A stretch of 64,000 bases of DNA from Pyricularia pennisetigena (taxonomy: Eukaryota > Ascomycota > Sordariomycetes > Magnaporthales > Pyriculariaceae), in contig NW_021940923.1 of the NCBI RefSeq assembly GCF_004337985.1, positions 1,031,951 through 1,095,950 of the forward strand, given 5' to 3'. A model generated the notes under the pieces. It was given only the letters and a program-made list of their open reading frames with translations, had not been told where the DNA came from and made no database searches. Positions 55,812-64,000 of this stretch are shown here, piece by piece. A program made the position numbers and the translations under genes. Positions within the stretch are counted from its first letter, which is position 1. Each line of letters begins with the position of its first letter.

Positions 55812-56233
55812 TTCAGGACTGGAAATAAATTCCGCTACTTTTATAACCCTAAATTGTATTATTAACGCCTATTTCCACAAATCGTAATTGCTAACCCCTA
55901 TTAATTTACAATTTTCGGGGAAAAGAAATACCCGTTTCGATAATTTTTTACCTATCCCGTTATTTAAACTAGGTTACCAAGTGGATTAGGGGGTGCGGTA
56001 GCGGGTTTGTTTTCCGGATTACCATTGAAATTAATGGAATTACCGTTTTCTAAAGTTAATAGGGTAATTAATTGTTAAATTATCTTTTAAAATTAATCCA
56101 TTTGCATAATTAACGCTTTTAATTGCAGGTTTTGGGCCTGTAATTTAGCGGTTAAAACTTCGTTTGGGTTGGGTTTAAACCTCTTATTTGTCGGAATTGG
56201 GCTTGGAAGGCCCGATATCAAGCTGTTTTCCAT
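55812..56233 (-). pseudogene. Copia B copy 2 gag N-terminal relic
   Basis: Continuation of gag beyond G3. The ATG at 56231-56233 is at the same place as in copy 1 (18474-18476). The first bases are the TTCAG duplication. Broken by stops. Confidence 0.65.
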
Positions 56234-56994
56234 TGTAGGGTAATTTAAATTATAATTGCAATTCGCTAATTTATAATTATAATTAGTTAAATTAATTATT
56301 TAAGGGTAAATACCCTATTAATTTAGGATTTGCTATACCGTTTGCCTTTTAACAGGTATAAACCTGTAATTGCCAATTACAGGGTTTATTGCTATTTGTA
56401 GTGCTTAAAATCCACTAAAATACATGGTTGGAATCCCTAAAATCCACAATTAATAAATGCCCTGGTATTTGTACCAATCCAGGTACACGTAGCAAATTTA
56501 ATTGGTTAAATGGGTGCAGGGTAAACTGCAGGGTATCGTGCAGGGTAAATTAACCATTAACGTAACTCCGTTAATGGGTTTGTGGGTTATTGTAAATTTT
56601 ATTAAACGCATTAGGATTTAATGGGCTATTAGCGAGCGAATATAGGGGGTTTTGGTCCTAATTCGCTAACGTAAACCCTATTAAAAATTTGAACCAATTA
56701 CAATGGCGTGCACGATCCATAAAAACCACACCAAAAAATTTTTGGATTTGCAATGCAAGCGATCGTTGCAATACCTGAAAAGGCCTAAATCGAACGCTAA
56801 GTTTTGGCGATCCCTATTGTAAATACAGGGGGTTAAATGTTAAATTAGCGCCTAAATCCAACAATTTTGCACAAAAACAGCAATATTTTCGTTAATATAC
56901 GTACTGTAAAAATGCGATAATAACCAAAATAAAATTCAAACTTTAAATTTTCCAGCGATATAAAATGCAATTAAATGCACAAGCTAAAACCTTT
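56234..56994 (-). other. Copia B copy 2 leader
   Basis: Aligns with 18477-19157 of copy 1 and adds about 90 bp missing there. No ORF or other motif recognised. Confidence 0.6.
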
Positions 56995-57008
56995 CCGGGT
57001 TTATAATT
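56995..57008 (-). other. Copia B primer-binding site, RIP-altered
   Basis: Minus strand AATTATAAACCCGG directly after the LTR. It equals the copia A site GGTTATGAGCCCGG with three G positions changed to A, so it was probably also an initiator tRNA-Met half-molecule site. Confidence 0.65.
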
Positions 57009-57562
57009 TGTTAATAATATAGGTTGCTAACAGGGGGTTAGGTATTAACCTAAATGCGGCGTGGTGCTAATTGCGTTGTAAAAATTTGTAATTACAGGGT
57101 TTATATGCATTAAATTTACTAATTTTGGGATTAATAAATTTAATTTTATTAATGGGGAAAATTTTGCTTTATCTCCCTTACATATTCTCCGACATCGAAG
57201 TGGGGGTCCGCACCCCGCAAAAGGTTCCGATACCGCACACGATTTTCCGAAAAATTATTTTGTATGCGTTGTTGAAAAAATATCCTCATTTCCATATAAA
57301 CCATTTTTAGGTTCGCACTGATTAGCTAATTTGGTGAAAATTTCAACCCGGTACAGGGTAATTAATTCGTAAATGCAGGGTGGGTATTAAACCCGGTATA
57401 GGGTGAAACCCCACTCGCTGACTGGAATCGCAATTCCTGCAACACACAAAATATAATAGAAATTCTGACAACCTCAGCAGCCCCACTTCGGCACTATTTA
57501 TTGTGGATTATATACAAATAAAAGTGGACCCATTACATGCTAAATAACGCATATAATTAACA
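57009..57562 (-). repeat. 5' LTR of copia B copy 2
   Basis: 554 bp, TGTTAATAATATAGG...TATAATTAACA on the plus strand. More C-to-T changes than the 3' LTR of copy 1. The outer edge abuts a TAGTCTCAG-family sequence. Confidence 0.9.
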
Positions 57563-57789
57563 TTTCCTTTTATAAGAAGATAATATAGACGGGTATTATA
57601 AATTAGATCTTGCGTTGACGTTCTTTTATATATTTCGTTCAATCCCTGAGATCTCGGTTTTATTATTGTAAAGATTGGTAAAAATATAAAAGAGTTTCGA
57701 TTGTAAATTATATAAAAAATTACATACATCTTACCTATCCGCTTATTTGGAGGCTTATATAATTTGGTATATATACCAAGTTCCAGTAT

Positions 57790-57834
<45 letters not shown>

Positions 57835-58174
57835 TATATATGCCATCCACTACGTGCAAGATGTATAAAGTTTGGCTGCAAAATAAAATAATATAAAGTT
57901 AATTGAATAAAGCAAAAAATCGATAAAACATATATTTTTAACCTTTTCTCATATAATAGATTTTTTAAAGCGAATATTATGAATTGGATCTAATGTGGAC
58001 GTTTGTTTATATATGTATTCCAGCTCCTGTAATTTGAGTCTTATTATCGTTAAAATTGGTAAAAATATAAACGAGTTTCGATTGTAAATTATATATGAAA
58101 ATGTGTTTACTTTACCTATCCGCTTATTTAATGGCTTATATAATCCTGGTTCTAAATCAAAATTTGATATAACG

Positions 58175-58214
<40 letters not shown>

Positions 58215-58502
58215 GACTCTCCACGTGTAAAAATTATAAAATTTGGTTAAAAATTCAAAATAATAATAAAAAGAATCGAAAATAAAAAAAAAATCGAAAA
58301 AGCAGTACCGCCATGAACGGATTAAGGGCAGGTGGTATCCAATTCGGCCGTTATAACAAATAACAAAATAAATTAAATCGCTGCTAATAGCGGTATTAAA
58401 CGCTATTTTCAACGATATTTACTTCTTTTCAATATTTTGCGTGGTTGTGGAATAATAAGGCAGTGTCGGTCATAAAAAGTCCAAAAATACCGCCATAAAC
58501 GG
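57563..58502 (+). mobile_element. TAGTCTCAG-family fragment with two tandem core units
   Basis: Matches about 39895-40773 of the left copy. Truncated on the left by copia B and cut on the right where another family member begins after CATAAACGG. It contains two (TA)n tracts (57796-57832, 58175-58213) at the places where the other copies have short TATATA runs before the CCACGTGCAA-like motif. Confidence 0.8.
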
Positions 58503-59674
58503 TAGTCTCAGTGCTCAGACTAGACCCCCCTGCTTCGCAATGGGGACCGAGCGCTCCATGTACCTTTCAGCCACATGGCTTTTCGACCAATTACATTGGC
58601 CGAAAAGATCGCGCTCGTTCTAGTCTGAGGACATCTTGTCGCATTTCGCCGTTCATGGCGGTACCACCAACGACAATTTGTTGCATTTCGCCGTTTATAA
58701 CGGTATTATTAGTAATATATTTAATATTACGATATCGCTTATAATTATTTCATTATTATAAGGATAATTTGTGGTATTCTGCCGTTTGTAGCGGGTATAT
58801 ACAATACATTCGCATTATAATGGCAAAAGAAAATAATGTACCCATAGTATGCAATTAAATATTCGTATAAAAGAATAAATAAAAGTTTTAAAAATATGTA
58901 GTAATTCGCGTTAGATTTATTGGAGTTTGCTGAATACGTAAATGCCGGCCGCGTTTTTATGACCACTGTATTTGAAAAGATATTAAAATATTAAGTAAAA
59001 TTTGTAATTTTTCATTATATTTAATTTTTATTTTGAATAATAGTATATAATACTAACTATAATTTTCGTTGCAGTATTGATAGCCTAGCAGACCTAATAC
59101 TGCAGAGTGCATGCAATTATCGATTAAAATTAAAATATTATTAATATTTTCATATCAACTAACATTTTGTTGAAAACCTGAATAATTTACGCAAATATTG
59201 GTAAAATTAAAAGCAAGTTTAATTTAGGCATTCTTTCATCGATTAATTAAAGAATCTTATTTGACTTTTTTTTCCAAATTTTATTTAATTAAATAAATCA
59301 ATAAATATAAAAACATTACAAATTTAGCATTTTTTTATATAAAAAAATAAAAAGGGCCGGTATTGTGGATCGGGTTTTACGTTGACGCTTATTTATATAC
59401 ATAATCCACTTTTACAAATTTTGGTTTTATTCATGTTAAAATTGGTAAAAATATAAAAGCATCTCGATTGCAAAATATATATAAAATTGGATACTTTTTA
59501 CCTATCCGCATATTTAACGGCTTAAATAATCAGATATACGGACAGAAATGTAGTATTATATTAAATATATATATGCCACCCCCTACGTGCAAAAACCACA
59601 AAATCTGGCTGCAAAACAAAAATAATATAAAATTAATCAAATAAAGCAAAAAGATTCATAAAATACACATTTAG
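58503..59674 (+). mobile_element. TAGTCTCAG-family element nested in another copy, 3' part cut by G2
   Basis: Starts TAGTCTCAGTGCTCAGACTA and follows 39076-40240 of the left copy, including the GC-rich outer block. Ends in the first core unit where the G2 LTR begins. The inner end lies beyond the window, so the target duplication cannot be checked. Confidence 0.8.
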
Positions 59675-59862
59675 TGTTATGGATTCGTGCCTAAGGCACG
59701 TATCACGTAATAAGATACAAAAGCGGGTCAAGGACAATATATAAAGGGAAGGACACTACCACGACCCGGACATACACCTTTTCCTGCCTTCTTCCCCAGC
59801 GTTAGTAATAATATTAACAAACATATTTAACGGTTTTAAAACCGTTAATTTACCCTATAATA
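59675..59862 (+). repeat. 5' LTR of G2
   Basis: 188 bp, TGTTATGGATTCGTGCC to TTACCCTATAATA (terminal CA apparently altered to TA). Matches the solo LTR at 38417-38605. The primer site after it could not be assigned. Confidence 0.85.
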
Positions 59863-59891
59863 TTTACTAGCGTTCGAATTTAAACACGATA

Positions 59892-60587
59892 ATGGCTAAC
59901 CCAAGGCCAGGCCCGGGAGGGGAAATTCACGACCCTTACCAAAACTTAATCGCGAATATCGCGATATTAGAAAAACGCATCGTTTAAATGCAATTATATT
60001 TTTTAAACGCAGGGGCGATCGCGCAAAAATAACGCTTTAAAAAGAAATTTTTACGCGACCCCCTATTATATGACGGCGTACCGGTTACGTTTACCGTTCG
60101 GAAACAAATTATTTCGTACAAATTAATACGCGACGCGGAATTTATCGGGAATTAGCGCGATTAACTCGAATACGTATAATTTAATTTTACCACGATAATA
60201 TAAAATATCGTCCGTTCTTTTTACGAGGTAAAAGGTACGGGAAAGGGGTATAATTACGAGGATTTTATCGAATATTTGGGACGTACGTACGACGACCTTT
60301 ATAAAAAGGCCCAAACCTTTGCCGAATTAAAAGTATTCCGAATACGATACGGCGAATCGTTCGCACATTTTTTTACCAAATTCGAACGTTTTTTTATTGC
60401 GGCCGGGGGTTTCGAATGGTTAAACGAAATACGGGCCAATTATTTGCTTTTCCGGGTCGTTAACCGGATAAAGGAGGCGTCGGTAAAAAGGGGTATTATT
60501 TCCGATTTTTACCACGGATTTATCGCTATATACCGCTATATCGCCCAGGATTTAAACGTTATCGATTTGGATAAACGTTTCGGCTAA
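59892..60587 (+). pseudogene. G2 gag relic
   Basis: ATG at 59892 (MANPRPGPGGEIHDPYQN), then a typical gag core (KVFRIRYGESFAHFFTKFE, open at 60276-60587) interrupted by several stops before it. A zinc knuckle was not recognised in the following 450 bp, which are low-complexity and broken. Confidence 0.75.
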
Positions 60588-61059
60588 AAACGGAACGCCT
60601 TTATTCCAAATTCTGTATAAATAAATTTAAAAAAATATAATAATAACGGGCGTATTAACGATAAAAGTTAACCGAAACCGTTATAACGTGAGTAAAAAAC
60701 GAAAAGGGCGCCGATTGGATGGAAATAAAAAAAAAATAGGGCTTTATAAATATCCGTTTAAAAATTCCAACGACGCTGTAAAACAAAAACCTGTTTCCGT
60801 TGCGGGTCCGCCTCCCATTACGCCCAAAATTACCAATTCGCACCGGTTATACGTCCAACGCTAAACGACCCCGAAAAAAAAAAAATAATTTTGGACCACA
60901 ATTTTAATTTAAAGGAAAACCGACGCGACGGGCCCGGATTACCTTATAATACGTTAATAAATATAAATTAAAGAAAGTAATTAAAAAGAATATAAATTGT
61001 AATAAATAGGCGACCATTTTTTATCCCGGTTTTAATTAATTCAACGAAATTTATAATTG
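60588..61059 (+). other. G2 gag-to-protease linker region
   Basis: Broken AT-rich sequence with no motif I can name. Probably the gag C-terminus. Confidence 0.5.
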
Positions 61060-64000
61060 TATAAATGGATTTAGGGTGCGAATATTACGCGGTTATAAAC
61101 AAAAATTGTACCGAAAAATTGGGAATAATAAAGGTTTTTTTATTATAAATCCGCCGGTTAGGCACGGTAACGGGACGAATACGAACCGATATACGGGAAA
61201 TGGGCAATTGTAACGTGGATATCGACGGTTAATCCGCGCCGATATCCTTTTATATAATTCCGGGATTAACGTAGGACCTGTTCCTGGGATTCCCCTGGAT
61301 AACCCACCGGAAAATGGCATTTAATTTAAACCAGGGAAAATTGAAAATAGGAAATTTACGGTGGTTATAAGCAACGTATTCCTGGCCGCGGCCCGAAAAA
61401 CAAAAAAAATACGAACGAATAAATGGAATTCGTTTTTATTTTATTACGAAATATAACCCGGGTCCTAATTTTAACGGCGGTAAATAAAAGCGACGCAGGG
61501 CCCCCGGCGACGTTACCCGTAAAATTAAAAAATTTCGAAAAGTTATTTAACGACGGTAAAATTTCAGTTTTACCCCCGTATAAAGGCGAATTGGATTATT
61601 ATATCCGGATCCAAAAGGATAATAACGGTAAATCCCCGCCGTTATTATAAGGCCGGTTATATTATATACCGCGCGATTAATTGCTGGAATTGCGGCGACA
61701 AATAATCGATATAATGGACAAAAAATGGATCCGAGCAAACGCGTCGTTAACCGCAACCCCGGTCCTAATAATCCGGAAAATTTTTGGAGGATGGCGTTTA
61801 TACGTCGATTATAAAATATTAAACGTTATTATAATATAGGACCGGTATTTTTTATTATTAATTAAAAAAATATTCCGTTCCTTATCCGGAATAAAATGGT
61901 TTATTAAAATAAACGTACGCGCAGTTTTCTATAAATTACGCGTGGCCGAAAAGGATAAATATTTTACAATTTTTCGCATAAAATTCGGGTTATTCGAATA
62001 GTTAATATATTTATTCGGATTAATGGGCGCCCCGGCCACGTTCCAGCCATATATTAACAACGTTTTCGGGAATATATTGCACGATTATATATTAATATAT
62101 TTGGACGATATTTTAATTTATACGTCCGGTTCCAAAACGGATTATTGGCGGAAAATTACCCACATTTTGGGAAAATTAAAAAAAAACGGGTTTAAATTTG
62201 GATTGCGATAAAAGCGCGTTCGCAATTATTTCCGTTAAATATTTGGGGTTTATTATATACGTCAATATAAACGTGGAAACCGATCCGGAAAAATTACGCG
62301 CGATCCGGGAATAGGAAACCCCGACGAAGTTACGAAAACTGCGCGGTTTTTTAAAATTCGCAAATTTTTACCGGGATTTTATAAACGGGTATTCGGGTTT
62401 AACGGCGCCCCTATTTCGATTTATTAAAAAAGGAATACCGTTTAAATGGACGTCGGAAAAAAATGTTATTTTTGAAGCATTTAAATAAATATTTTTGCGA
62501 ATACCAATATTGGTTTAATGGAGCGACGAAACGGAAACGAAAATAAAAACGGATTGTTCCGGCGCAGTTATCGGGGGGTATTGGTATAAAAAAGGAAAAA
62601 CGGGTTATAAAAACCGGTAATATTTTATTCCGTTAAATTGACGACGGCCCAGCGTAATTATATTATTTATAATAAGGAATTGCTCGTGGTCGTCCATTAT
62701 TTGCAAATATGGGAGGCGGAATTACGTAATATCCGTTTTTTTTTCACCATTTTCACGGATTATAAAACGTTCGAATATTTTACGAAACCGAGGGTAATAT
62801 CGGAACGGTAAATGCGGTAAACCGAGGTTTTATCCAAATTTAATTACGTTTTAAAATACCGACCAGGGAAATACGCGATGATCCCCGACGCGTTATTAAA
62901 ACGGAAATAGGACGAAACCAGCGAAAAAAGGAAAACAATAATATTACGCCCAATACCCAATATAATTATAATCGGTATTTTTTAAATATTACTATAAAAT
63001 ATATTGCCGGCGGTCCCGGAAAAAATATTAATTTTCCAATAATTTTATACAGCAGGATTTTGGAACGAAATAATGGAAAAAACCCGGTATACGCCCATAA
63101 ACGTAACGCGGTTTAATAAAATATAAAACAATTTCCACCCGAAGCCGAAACGATAATATAAATAACGGATTATTTAATAAACGTTTCCGGTACGTTATTA
63201 TATAAAAACCGCTTTTAACTACCTAATTGGGAATTTTTAATTACGGTAATTCTGCAACGAATTTACGAATCCCTAATAATTGGTTATTGCGGTAAAAATA
63301 ATATCTTTACGATCCTGGTTCAAAATTATTATTGGGACGGGATGGCCGAGCATATCCGACAATTCGTACGCAATTGCGATATATACCGCAGGATAAAACC
63401 ATCGAAATAACGCAAATAAAAATTATTATAACCCCTACTAATACCGGATAGGTTTTGGAAACAAATTTCCATCGATTTTATAACGGATTTCCCAAATAAT
63501 AATGCGGACGCGCCGCGTTATATAATGGTTATAATTAATAAATTTTCCAAATATATTTAATTAAAAGCGATAAATTCGATAAAAACAGAAATTTACGCCG
63601 CAAAATTCGTTTCCACCTGGTGGCGGTTTAGGGGTTTTTTTAACGCGATTATATCGGACCGGGGGTCGGATTGGGTAAAAGGTTTTTAATCGGAATTATA
63701 CCGATAAATAGGAATTTTACAGTTATTATCGACGTTTTACCACCCAAAAACGGACGGGGGTACGGAACGGATTAATTAGGAAATATAATATTATTTAAAG
63801 GTTTTCGTGGTATTCGACCAAGTAAATTGGCCCGGATATTTACCCGCCGTTTAATTAACGTTAAATAATAGGAATTCGTTAATTACGGGAATTAATTTTA
63901 ATAAATTATTATTAGGATACGAGGTAAACGCGGTCCCGGTAATATAAATAAACGGACGACCGGGTTCCACGCCCAAAAATCGCGCGAATTTGTTTTTATA
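61060..64000 (+). pseudogene. G2 pol relic (protease to integrase)
   Basis: Protease site reads D-L-G-C-E at 61068-61082; a DSG ancestor needs one C-to-T change (TCA to TTA). RT has LYVDYKILN near 61800 and GLMGAPATFQPYINNVF followed by YLDDILIYT (YLDD codons 62098-62109). RNase H has KTDCSGAVIGG near 62550. Integrase core near 63470-63780 has SDRGSDWVKG and PKTDGGTERIN, the second Asp and the Glu of the D,D-35-E triad. Stops and frameshifts throughout; truncated by the window. Confidence 0.85.

Larger units (their letters stand above)
42821..57562 (-). mobile_element. Copia B, copy 2, full span with nested insertions
   Basis: 3' LTR remnant 42821-43159, body 43160-57008, 5' LTR 57009-57562. 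Interrupted by the right TAGTCTCAG element in its 3' LTR, by a solo LTR A at 44702-45677, and by G3 at 49484-55811. Without insertions it is about 7.5 kb. The 5' LTR is inserted in a TAGTCTCAG-family copy (57563 onward). Confidence 0.88.
59675..64000 (+). mobile_element. Ty3/gypsy element G2, 5' part, heavily RIPed
   Basis: 5' LTR, gag, protease, RT, RNase H and integrase in gypsy order on the plus strand, continuing past the window end. Distinct from G1 by LTR and gag sequence. Trp and Gln codons are widely replaced by stops. Confidence 0.88.

Noticed and set aside
55230..55865. Open frame of 211 codons over the G3 3' LTR (and its minus-strand partner 55355-55792)
   Set aside because: The 114-bp unit is 38 codons long, so tandem copies stay open in several frames. 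It overlaps the pol end and LTR and has no protein features.
57508..58412. ORFs rich in Ile-Tyr repeats
   Set aside because: Produced by (TA)n microsatellites in TAGTCTCAG-family copies.
59863..59891. G2 primer-binding site
   Set aside because: Sequence after the LTR (TTTACTAGCGTTCGAATTT) has a TTCGA block like a tRNA T-arm but lacks a TGG start even allowing for RIP, so I could not assign it.

Overview
The window reads as an AT-rich, transposon-only block of a filamentous ascomycete genome. I see no host gene that is clearly intact. Nearly everything is LTR retrotransposon sequence (Ty3/gypsy and Ty1/copia) plus a Tc1-type DNA transposon and an unnamed DNA-transposon-like family. Most copies are wrecked by C-to-T / G-to-A changes that turn Gln and Trp codons into stops and catalytic Asp/Glu into Asn/Lys. 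This is the signature of repeat-induced point mutation (RIP). Family labels used here are mine: copia A, B, C; gypsy G1, G2, G3; and the TAGTCTCAG family, a DNA-transposon-like family named after its termini.

Layout. 1-5250: G1 relic (minus). 5251-6214: solo LTR of copia A. 6215-12176: RIP-degraded plus-strand relic with SNF2-helicase-like motifs, split by a solo copia B LTR (8519-9072). 12177-19157: copia B copy 1 (minus). 19158-20054: solo LTR A. 20055-23513: inverted copia B fragment (plus) carrying a RIP-dead Tc1 element (20747-22150). 23514-30043: copia A with an intact 1397-codon gag-pol. 30044-30674: inverted LTR A fragment. 30675-34415: second G1 fragment with its LTR. 34416-38662: copia C relic containing a solo G2 LTR. 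38663-39075: unassigned, with a tRNA-like stretch. 39076-42820: two copies of the TAGTCTCAG family facing each other, forming a 3.7-kb inverted repeat. 42821-57562: copia B copy 2 (minus), interrupted by a solo LTR A and by G3, an intact, GC-richer, un-RIPed Ty3/gypsy chromovirus (49484-55811). 57563-59674: two more TAGTCTCAG-family copies, one inside the other. 59675-64000: G2 relic (plus) running off the end.

Two elements look functional. G3 has a perfect 5-bp target duplication, intact gag and pol in different frames, a chromodomain, a candidate -1 frameshift signal (heptamer, 6-nt spacer, 8-bp stem) and an 11-nt LTR segment exactly complementary to the sequence just after the 5' LTR. That last arrangement is the Tf1-type self-priming layout. 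Copia A has an intact polyprotein, a TATA box in each LTR, and a primer-binding site matching the anticodon arm of initiator tRNA-Met (the half-tRNA primer known for Drosophila copia). Its two LTRs are mismatched and it lacks a target duplication, so its locus has been rearranged after insertion.

The nesting gives a relative history. Old RIPed G1, copia B, copia C and TAGTCTCAG-family copies were cut by later insertions. LTR A copies sit at several junctions where flanking elements no longer match. G3 is the youngest event. The elements do not form a pathway together; the biology here is retrotransposition, RIP silencing and LTR-mediated rearrangement.
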